From NCBI GenBank assembly GCA_046047615.1, contig JBJOHO010000076.1, forward strand, positions 1 to 59,568: DNA of 59,568 nt, written 5' to 3'. This DNA is from ZC4RG30 sp046047615. GTDB taxonomy: Bacteria > Pseudomonadota > Gammaproteobacteria > Steroidobacterales > Steroidobacteraceae. This document shows positions 51,100-59,568 of the stretch, in pieces. How positions within the stretch are numbered: the first letter of the stretch is position 1; every line of letters begins with the position of its first letter. The notes under the pieces are model-generated. The model was not told the origin of the DNA. It was given only the letters and a program-made list of their open reading frames with translations, and did no database searches. The position numbers and the translations under genes were made by a program.

Positions 51100-51900
51100 G
51101 GAGGGCGCCGGGGCGCCCAGCCTGAAAAATCCCTCCGCGCATCGTGTGGTGTTGCGCGCCACTGCCTCCGGTGTCTCGCCACGGCAGTCCGCCACAGCGC
51201 GCAGCACCTCCGTCAGGAAGGCCGGTTCGTTGCGGCGAGACGTCGGTCGCGGCCGCAGGCTTCGGGGCAGCAGGTAGGGTGCATCGGTCTCGATCATCAG
51301 CCGGTCCGCAGGGATGTACCGGACCACCTCCCGCAGGTGCAGTCCGCGCCGCTCGTCGCACAGCCACCCCGTGATGCCGATCAAAAGTCCGCGATCGAGA
51401 TAGGCCTTTGCCTCCTCCAGCGTGCCGGTGAAGCAGTGGGCCACGGCGGGGGGCAGACGCGGCAGGAACTCCGACAACACCGCGAGGAAATCGCCGTGTG
51501 CATCGCGCTGGTGGAGGAACAGCGGTTTGTCCAGTGACACCGCGAGCGCCAACTGCTGGCGGAACGCCTCCAGTTGCGCCTCGCGGGGCGAGAAGTTGCG
51601 GAAATAGTCCAGGCCACATTCGCCGACCGCCACTACAGCCGGGTGGACGGCCAACTCCCGCAAGTGCCGCAAGGCTTCCGCATCGAGCTCCATGGCGTGA
51701 TGGGGATGAATGCCTGCCGTGGCGAAAAGAAGGCCCGGGTGGCGCTGCGACAGATCGATGGCCGCTGCGGTCGCTGCGAGGCTGGTCCCTGTCACCACCA
51801 TGCGGTGGACGCCAGCGCGTGCCGCGCGCGCCATCACGACTGGCAGATCGGCCGCGAAACTCTCGTGCGCCAGATTGGCGCCGATGTCGATCAGCTCCAT
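51067..51900 (-). CDS. tatD: TatD family metal-dependent deoxyribonuclease
   Basis: A 277-residue TIM-barrel nuclease. It follows E. coli TatD throughout: MELIDIGANLAHESFAADLP, TAGIHPHHAMELD, VAVGECGLDYFRNFSPREAQ, FLHQRDAHGDFLAVL, HCFTGTLEEAKAYLDRG, GITGWLCDERRG and IETDAPYLLPRSLRPRPTSR. TatD is a Mg-dependent 3'-5' exonuclease tied to DNA repair. The ATG at 51900 gives the family N-terminus; upstream frame is the threonine-aldolase-like gene read in another frame. It overlaps that gene by ten bases. Confidence 0.93.
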   Translation of the reverse strand: MELIDIGANLAHESFAADLPVVMARAARAGVHRMVVTGTSLAATAAAIDLSQRHPGLLFATAGIHPHHAMELDAEALRHLRELAVHPAVVAVGECGLDYFRNFSPREAQLEAFRQQLALAVSLDKPLFLHQRDAHGDFLAVLSEFLPRLPPAVAHCFTGTLEEAKAYLDRGLLIGITGWLCDERRGLHLREVVRYIPADRLMIETDAPYLLPRSLRPRPTSRRNEPAFLTEVLRAVADCRGETPEAVARNTTRCAEGFFRLGAPAPSSTGEQVLQPA

Positions 51901-52907
51901 GCCCGCAGCGCCGCGCAAAGTCGTTCCACGCTGTCCTCGTCCTGGTTCCAGGAAACCACAAAGCGGCTGCCGTGCGAGGACACAGGACCCCAGTCGTAGA
52001 AACCGAAGCCCTGCTGGCGCAGTTGCGCCTTGAGGTCGGGTTCCAGGCGCAGGAACACTGCATTCGCTTCGCATGGGTGGAGCAGGCGCGATGCTGCGGC
52101 CGAGGCCAGGCGCTGTGCAAGCGCATTGGCACGGGCTGCTGCCGCCAGGAAACCGGGGTCGCGTACGGCGACCAGCAACTGGGCCGAGACATACCGCATC
52201 TTCGACAGCAGGTGCCCGGCGCGCTTGCGCCGCAGTTCAAAATCCCGGGTCATCGCCGGATCGAAAAACACCACAGCCTCGGCGGTGACGGCGCCATTCT
52301 TCGTTGCGCCGAACGACAGCACATCAACGCCCGCCTTCCACGTGAGAGCCGCCGGCGACACGCCAAGACGCGCCAATGCATTGGCAAAACGCGCACCATC
52401 CATGTGGACCGGCAAGTGGTGGCGGTGCGCCACCTCGCTGAGCGCGGCGAGCGCGTCCGGGGTATAGACCGTGCCGCATTCGGTGGCCTGGGTCACGGAC
52501 ACGGCGGCCGGTTGCAGGCTGTGCACCGAGGGGGTGTGATCGCGAAGATACTGGTCGAGCGTGCCGGGCAGCAGCCTGCCTTCATGGTGGGGCAAGCCGA
52601 CCAGGCGGGCTCCGCCGCTTTGCAGCTCACAGGCGCCGCACTCATCGTGCAGTGTATGGGACTGCTCGGTGGTCAGGATGGCGCCGTACGGAGGCACCAA
52701 CGTGGCCAGCGCCAAGGCGTTGGCCGCGGTGCCGGTGCTCACCGCAAACACCCGGACGTCCCGCTCGAAATAGACCGAGAACGCTTCTCTCAGTTGCTGG
52801 CTCCACACATCGTCGCCATAGGCCTTGGCCATGCCAAGGTTGCAGGCCTGCAAGGCCTCGAGGAATGCCGGTGCGGCCGGTGCCGTGTTGTCGCTGTAGA
52901 AGTGCAT
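51891..52907 (-). CDS. Low-specificity L-threonine aldolase-like PLP enzyme
   Basis: A 338-residue fold-type I PLP enzyme of the threonine aldolase family. N-terminal FYSDNTAPAAPAFLEALQ, AVSTGTAANALALATLVPPY, HMDGARFANALARLGVSP and the PLP lysine in DVLSFGATKNGAVTAEAVVF are all typical of this group. It would cleave threonine or allo-threonine to glycine and acetaldehyde. It lies close to the threonine biosynthesis operon but on the opposite strand and upstream of tatD. Confidence 0.85.
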   Translation of the reverse strand: MHFYSDNTAPAAPAFLEALQACNLGMAKAYGDDVWSQQLREAFSVYFERDVRVFAVSTGTAANALALATLVPPYGAILTTEQSHTLHDECGACELQSGGARLVGLPHHEGRLLPGTLDQYLRDHTPSVHSLQPAAVSVTQATECGTVYTPDALAALSEVAHRHHLPVHMDGARFANALARLGVSPAALTWKAGVDVLSFGATKNGAVTAEAVVFFDPAMTRDFELRRKRAGHLLSKMRYVSAQLLVAVRDPGFLAAAARANALAQRLASAAASRLLHPCEANAVFLRLEPDLKAQLRQQGFGFYDWGPVSSHGSRFVVSWNQDEDSVERLCAALRAWS

Positions 52908-52964
52908 GCTGCGATGCTATGCACTTGCGTGTCCCGGCGCCATGCCGGAACCGGAGGCTGCGGG

Positions 52965-52970
52965 TATCAT
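52965..52970 (+). promoter_or_regulatory. Candidate -10 element before the YgjP-like gene
   Basis: TATCAT lies 8 bases before the GTG at 52978. If it is a real -10 the GTG-initiated message would be almost leaderless. No good -35 is visible. Confidence 0.3.
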
Positions 52971-52977
52971 CAATCGC

Positions 52978-53748
52978 GTGCGCCTCATCCGCAGACAAGC
53001 CGCGCCCGCCTTGCCCGCCAGACTCGAGCAGGCAGGCCATTGTGTCCATCTGCGTGCCAGCCGCCGCGCAAGGCGCCTGATCCTGCGCGTGCACGAGGAC
53101 GGCTTTGCAGAGCTGGTGCATCCACCGCGGACATCGCTGGCGCAGATCCAGTTGTTCCTGACGTTGCAAGCTGCGTGGTTGCAGGGAAAACTTGCGCGCG
53201 CCGCGGAACGCGTCCCGACAGCGTTCCCACCCGCGGAAGTGACGTTGCCGGCGCTGGGCGAGAACTGGCGGCTGCACTGCGAACCCACGCCGGGACGGCT
53301 TCGGCTCGACTCGCCTGAATTTGAATCCTTGCGCTTTCGAGGGCGCTGGGACAATGACAGGGCACATCTGCTGCTGCGCCGCTGGCTCGCCGGCCGGGCG
53401 CTGGAGGTGTTGTCGGGCTGGCTCGACGAAGTTGCCGCGGAGCAGGGGCTGGCGCATGCCGGCCTGCAGGTGAGGCTGCAGCGCACGCGCTGGGGCAGTT
53501 GTTCCAGCCGCGGCCGGATCAGCCTGAATGCTGCCATCCTGTTCCATCGTCCCGACGTGCTGCGCTACCTGTTGGTGCACGAGCTGGCCCATACCCGCCA
53601 TCTCGACCATTCAGCGGATTTCTGGCGGCTGGTGGAGCGCTGCGAGCCCCGCTGGCGTGAGTTGGATGCACAATTGCGGCATGGCTGGTCGCCAGTCCCC
53701 GCATGGGCACGCCCTGGCCGACAGCCGCCCACGGGAGATCGCGCATGA
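52978..53748 (+). CDS. YgjP-like M48-type metalloprotease
   Basis: A 256-residue protein (from GTG 52978) with the YgjP/SprT-like domain at the C-terminus: TRWGSCSSRGRISLNAAILF, then the zinc motif VHELAHTRHLDHSADFW (HExxH plus a third His) and VERCEPRW. YgjP proteins are small zinc-peptidase-like proteins of poorly known role. The start is uncertain: ATG at 52942 would add 12 residues (MPEPEAAGIINR). Its last bases overlap kynA as ATGA. Confidence 0.78.
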   Translation: MRLIRRQAAPALPARLEQAGHCVHLRASRRARRLILRVHEDGFAELVHPPRTSLAQIQLFLTLQAAWLQGKLARAAERVPTAFPPAEVTLPALGENWRLHCEPTPGRLRLDSPEFESLRFRGRWDNDRAHLLLRRWLAGRALEVLSGWLDEVAAEQGLAHAGLQVRLQRTRWGSCSSRGRISLNAAILFHRPDVLRYLLVHELAHTRHLDHSADFWRLVERCEPRWRELDAQLRHGWSPVPAWARPGRQPPTGDRA

Positions 53749-54599
53749 CTTCTGAACGGCCGCCAGCGGCGCAGGTCGACCTGAGCGACGAGGGGGTGCA
53801 CTGGGATCTGGGCAACTCCCAGTCCTATGCCGAGTACCTGCGGCTGGACCGTCTGCTGGCCTCGCAGCAGCCGCTGTCCGGCGAGCATGACGAGATGCTG
53901 TTCATCATCGTGCACCAGGTCTCGGAGCTGTGGATGCGTCTCCTGCTTCATGAGCTCGAGGCCGTGGCAGACCATGTCCGCCGCGACGATCTGGGGCCGA
54001 GCTTCAAGCTGATGACGCGCATCGGGCATATCCAGCAGCAGCTGCTGCAGGTGTGGACCGTGCTGGCCACGCTGACGCCGGCCGATTACTCAGCCTTCCG
54101 CAACGTGCTGGGCCGGTCCTCGGGCTTCCAGTCCGTCCAGTATCGCCTGCTGGAGTTCGCCCTGGGCAACCGGAACGCCGCGATGCTGCGCGTGCATGAA
54201 CGGGATGTGGTGTCGCATGCCCGGCTGCTCAAGGCCCTGCATGCACCCAGCCTGTACGACGAAGTGCTGCGTCTGCTGAGCCGCCGCGGCTATGGTGTCC
54301 CAGAGCCGGTGCTCGGCCGCGACCTGACGCAGGCCTATGAGGCAGACCGGCGCGTGGCCGCGGCATGGCTGGGCGTTTATCACAACGCCCGCAAGGACTG
54401 GGATCTCTACGAACTGGGGGAGAAGCTGGTGGACCTCGACCACAATCTGCAGTTGTGGCGCTTCCAGCACATGAAGACGGTCGAACGGATCATCGGCCAC
54501 AAGCCCGGCACCGGCGGCACCAGTGGTGTGGGCTATCTGGCCAAGGCCTTGCAGCTCAGGGCGTTCCCCGAACTCTGGCAGGTCCGGACCGCACTTTGA
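53745..54599 (+). CDS. kynA: Tryptophan 2,3-dioxygenase
   Basis: A 284-residue heme dioxygenase that opens the indole ring of tryptophan to N-formylkynurenine. Signature stretches: SYAEYLRLDRLLASQQPLS, HDEMLFIIVHQVSELWMRLL with the distal His, DHNLQLWRFQHMKTVERIIG with the proximal heme His, and KPGTGGTSGVGYL with the substrate-binding Thr. Length matches Xanthomonas and Ralstonia KynA. The other kynurenine genes (kynB, kynU) are not in the window. Starts by ATGA overlap with the YgjP-like gene; its end overlaps msrQ by 44 bases. Confidence 0.95.
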   Translation: MTSERPPAAQVDLSDEGVHWDLGNSQSYAEYLRLDRLLASQQPLSGEHDEMLFIIVHQVSELWMRLLLHELEAVADHVRRDDLGPSFKLMTRIGHIQQQLLQVWTVLATLTPADYSAFRNVLGRSSGFQSVQYRLLEFALGNRNAAMLRVHERDVVSHARLLKALHAPSLYDEVLRLLSRRGYGVPEPVLGRDLTQAYEADRRVAAAWLGVYHNARKDWDLYELGEKLVDLDHNLQLWRFQHMKTVERIIGHKPGTGGTSGVGYLAKALQLRAFPELWQVRTAL

Positions 54600-55173
54600 C
54601 GCGGCGCTGGAGCCGCCAGAGCAGCAAGGCACCCAACACCACTGCGTAGACGAGCGGCTCGCGGATGTCCTTCTTGACCTGCCACCAGAAGTGCCAGACC
54701 GCGAGGATCGCCGCCGGATAGACGGCGTAATGCAACTGCTGCCACCGCCGGCGCAGGCGGCGCTGCCAGCCGCGCGTGGAGGTGGCCGCAAGCGCGCAGA
54801 GCAGCAGCACGGCCACCATGCCGAGCGTGATGTAGGGCCGCTCGACAATGTCATCGAGCATGGCCGCGACATCGAGCCCCTGCAGCAGCCACGCCCAGAC
54901 GAGAAGATGGAGCACGGCATAGCCGCAGGCCAGCAGGCCCAGCGTGCGCCGCAGCGGGTGCACGAACTGCCAGCCCGTCAGCACCCGCAACGGCGTGATG
55001 CACAAGGTCAAGCACAACAGTTGCAATGCGAGCAGCCCGCAACGGTGGAGGATTTCCCGCGCCGGATCCGCCCCAAGCTCATAAGGACCGATGCCAGCGA
55101 CCGCCGCAGCCATGAACGCCAGCGGCCACACTGCGGCGGTGACAACGATTCCGTGCAACAACCACCTTGGCAC
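54556..55173 (-). CDS. msrQ: Heme-binding membrane subunit MsrQ
   Basis: A 205-residue polytopic membrane protein (E. coli MsrQ 211). About six hydrophobic helices with conserved histidines and arginine: ILHRCGLLALQLLCLTLCIT, PLRVLTGWQFVHPLRRTLGL, GYAVLHLLVWAW, and LHYAVYPAAILAVWHFWWQ. It feeds electrons from the quinone pool to MsrP. The GTG start at 55173 lies 12 bases after the msrP stop and fits the family length; the open frame continues far upstream across msrP. The 3' end overlaps kynA. Confidence 0.85.
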   Translation of the reverse strand: MPRWLLHGIVVTAAVWPLAFMAAAVAGIGPYELGADPAREILHRCGLLALQLLCLTLCITPLRVLTGWQFVHPLRRTLGLLACGYAVLHLLVWAWLLQGLDVAAMLDDIVERPYITLGMVAVLLLCALAATSTRGWQRRLRRRWQQLHYAVYPAAILAVWHFWWQVKKDIREPLVYAVVLGALLLWRLQRRVKVRSGPARVRGTP

Positions 55174-55184
55174 CGGCCTGGCCC

Positions 55185-56141
55185 TCAGAAATTGCGCCGG
55201 AGGTCCAGGCCTTTGTAGAGGCCCGCCACCTGCGCCGCATAACCGTTGAACATCAGCGTTGCCTGACGCTTGGCGAACAGGCCCGTACCAATGGCGCGCT
55301 CGGTCGCCTGGCTCCAGCGCGGATGATCCACCTCGGGGTTCACGTTGGCGTAGAAGCCGTACTCGGACGGCGCGGCGGATTGCCAGCTGTTGACGGGCTG
55401 CCGCTCGGTGAAACTGATGCGCACGATGGACTTGATGTTCTTGAAGCCGTATTTCCAAGGCACGACCAGCCGCAACGGGGCGCCGTTCTGGTTGGGCAGC
55501 ACGCGTCCATAGACGCCAACCACGAGCATCGTCAGCGGGTGCATGGCTTCGTCCATGCGCAATCCCTCGACATACGGCCACTCCAGGACGCGATCCTTCT
55601 GGCCGGGCATCTGCTGCGGGTCCAGCAGCGTGGTGAACTGGACGAACCGCGCCTTCGACGTGGGCTTGAAGCGCTTGAGCAGGTCGCCCAGGCCGAAGCC
55701 GACCCACGGCACAACCATGGACCACGCCTCCACGCAGCGCATGCGATAGACGCGCTCCTCAAGCGCATGGGGCTTGAGGATGTCCTCGATCGTGAAGCGC
55801 CCTTTGACTTCGCACTCTCCGTCAACGGCCACGCTCCATGGACGCGTCCGCAAGCTGTGCGCCCGCTCCGCCGGATCGGATTTGTCGAGGCCGAACTCGT
55901 AGAAGTTGTTGTAGGTCGTGATGTCGCGGAAGCTGTTGGGCGTCAGTCCCGCCCCGTGCTGCGGATTCCGTGGTGCCTTCAGCACTGCGCCGGTTGGACC
56001 GTCTTCCGCCGCGCCAGCCAGCACGCTGCCACCGATGGCACCCAAGCCGACGCCCAGGGCCAGCAGGCGTCGCCGGTCCATGAACACGTCCTCGGGCGTG
56101 ATTTCGGAAGGCGGCAGGGCAGGGAATCCATGATGTGGCAT
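55185..56141 (-). CDS. msrP: Protein-methionine-sulfoxide reductase catalytic subunit MsrP
   Basis: A 318-residue periplasmic molybdoenzyme that repairs oxidised methionine in envelope proteins. It has the family N-terminus SEITPEDVFMDRRRLLALGV with a Tat motif around residue 22, YNNFYEFGLDKSDPAE, the Moco-ligating Cys in RMRCVEAWSMVVPW, and LRLVVPWKYGFKNIKS. Length is normal (E. coli 334). The start at 56141 keeps the conserved stretch before the Tat motif. It is cotranscribed with msrQ. Confidence 0.93.
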   Translation of the reverse strand: MPHHGFPALPPSEITPEDVFMDRRRLLALGVGLGAIGGSVLAGAAEDGPTGAVLKAPRNPQHGAGLTPNSFRDITTYNNFYEFGLDKSDPAERAHSLRTRPWSVAVDGECEVKGRFTIEDILKPHALEERVYRMRCVEAWSMVVPWVGFGLGDLLKRFKPTSKARFVQFTTLLDPQQMPGQKDRVLEWPYVEGLRMDEAMHPLTMLVVGVYGRVLPNQNGAPLRLVVPWKYGFKNIKSIVRISFTERQPVNSWQSAAPSEYGFYANVNPEVDHPRWSQATERAIGTGLFAKRQATLMFNGYAAQVAGLYKGLDLRRNF

Positions 56142-56180
56142 GACACGATCCTCAGGCGCTGTGTACGCGGCTTGCGCAGT

Positions 56181-56837
56181 CTACCGCCAGTCGAGCAAGT
56201 CCAAGCCAAGAGATGCGAGGTGACGCCGTTCCCGGCGACGCGGATTGATGTAGCAGCCGCGCTCGCAGGCCAGCAGGTGCGCCAGGTCCGAACCGGCATT
56301 GCCGTAGGCCGTCACGGGGAGGCCGGGGAACCGTTCCCTCAGCGCGTCAAGGCAACGGCGTTTCTCCTCTCCCCTGCGATTGGCAGTCGCCAGGCGTCCC
56401 TCGAGGCGCCCACCATCCCAGGTCAGGCCCGTGCAGATGACTTCGTCGAAACCCAGCGCCTTGCCGAGCGACGGGACGTATAGATCAGGACTCGCGGACA
56501 GCAGCACCAGGCGATCGCCCGCGGCGCGGTGACGCTCGATGGCAGAGAGCGCCGCGGGAAAAGCCAGGGCGGACAGGCGCGCCGCGACGTAATCGGCGGT
56601 GAGACGCTGGACGGCCTCGCGGGTCCACCCGCCCAGCACGGCCCGTACCACCGCCGATTTGAGTCCGCCACGGTCGACACGTCCCGCGACGAAGCCCAGC
56701 GCGCAAGGCAGGACAAAGGCAAGCCGGAACACACGCCAAGGGCGGCACCGCAGCGCCGCCAGCATGTAGGGCCCGAAGGTATCGCGCCGTGCGACCGTGC
56801 CATCCAGGTCGAACAGCGCGATGCCCTTGGCAGTCAT
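56181..56837 (-). CDS. HAD-superfamily IB hydrolase (PSPase-like)
   Basis: A 218-residue phosphatase. HAD motif I is ALFDLDGTVARRDTFGPYM at the N-terminus, motif II LVLLSASPDLYVPSLGKALG, motif III Lys region GEEKRRCLDALRERF, and motif IV YGNAGSDLAHLLACER (Asn for the usual first Asp, so worth noting). Subfamily IB proteins include phosphoserine phosphatase and PgpC phosphatidylglycerophosphatase; I cannot choose. It starts 2 bases after acnA, so is likely cotranscribed with it. Confidence 0.8.
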   Translation of the reverse strand: MTAKGIALFDLDGTVARRDTFGPYMLAALRCRPWRVFRLAFVLPCALGFVAGRVDRGGLKSAVVRAVLGGWTREAVQRLTADYVAARLSALAFPAALSAIERHRAAGDRLVLLSASPDLYVPSLGKALGFDEVICTGLTWDGGRLEGRLATANRRGEEKRRCLDALRERFPGLPVTAYGNAGSDLAHLLACERGCYINPRRRERRHLASLGLDLLDWR

Positions 56838-56839
56838 GT

Positions 56840-59551
<2,712 letters not shown>

Positions 59552-59568
59552 ATTTGCGCGGGTTCCTT

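Noticed and set aside
51498..53318. 606-codon plus-strand frame across tatD and the threonine-aldolase-like gene
   Set aside because: Composition typical of a shadow, and both minus-strand genes are well supported.

Overview
The window is dense, GC-rich chromosomal DNA, almost certainly from a gammaproteobacterium. The strongest evidence is the run ruvC-ruvA-ruvB-ybgC-tolQ-tolR-tolA-tolB-pal-cpoB-queE-queC-tRNA-Lys(UUU), which has the same gene order as in Pseudomonas. A fused cysNC, a fused aspartokinase-homoserine dehydrogenase in thrA-thrB-thrC, and a RelA with a decayed hydrolase half fit the same group. The lineage below class is not resolved; a Xanthomonadales/Nevskiales/Steroidobacteraceae-like relative is possible. 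No stretch over 300 bases lacks a gene; the largest gap is about 250 bases, between cysD and sucA. I saw no insertion sequence, integrase, phage gene, CRISPR array or rRNA.

Layout. 1-3454 (minus strand): sulfate activation, cysD-cysNC-cysQ, with cysQ cut by the window edge. 3705-9216 (plus): the 2-oxoglutarate dehydrogenase operon sucA-sucB-lpd, closed by a good intrinsic terminator. 9265-11774 (minus): a DUF805 membrane protein and relA. 11785-20390 (plus): Holliday-junction processing, the Tol-Pal envelope system, two queuosine-precursor genes and tRNA-Lys, followed by a 56-residue acidic ORF at 20440-20610 with a perfect ribosome binding site.

20632-32986 is an accessory catabolic island with alternating gene directions. 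It holds homologues of LigC, LigJ, LigK and LigW, enzymes of lignin-derived aromatic catabolism (protocatechuate 4,5-cleavage and 5-carboxyvanillate decarboxylation). With them are two aldehyde dehydrogenases, a uronate-dehydrogenase-like SDR, an aldo/keto reductase, a duplicated EthD-like protein with a Tat-like signal, a YegD-type Hsp70 in line with ligW-ligK, and an MFS exporter. The ring-cleavage dioxygenase (LigAB), the PDC lactonase (LigI) and any regulator are not in the window. If the assignments hold, the products are pyruvate and oxaloacetate.

32928-33734 is uppP. 33771-35762 is a secreted subtilisin-like protease with a GlyGly-CTERM-like tail. 35881-45059 is a Tad/Flp pilus locus (pilin, TadG-like, TadE-like, small pilin-like, CpaB, CpaC, CpaF, TadB, TadC, DUF192, TadE). 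It has several short proteins sharing a Gly-Gln-x-Met-Thr-Glu prepilin-type start, and no TadZ or prepilin peptidase in view.

44970-59568: a MocA-like nucleotidyltransferase, thrA-thrB-thrC with a NERD-domain gene coupled behind thrC, threonine-aldolase-like and tatD genes, a YgjP-like metalloprotease coupled to kynA, the periplasmic methionine-sulfoxide reductase pair msrP-msrQ, a HAD-IB phosphatase and acnA. Genes are packed very tightly: most operon neighbours overlap by 1-20 bases at stop/start, and three convergent pairs overlap tail to tail. The most interesting places are the lig-type island with its Hsp70 and exported EthD-like partners, and the unusual Tad locus with its neighbouring protease.
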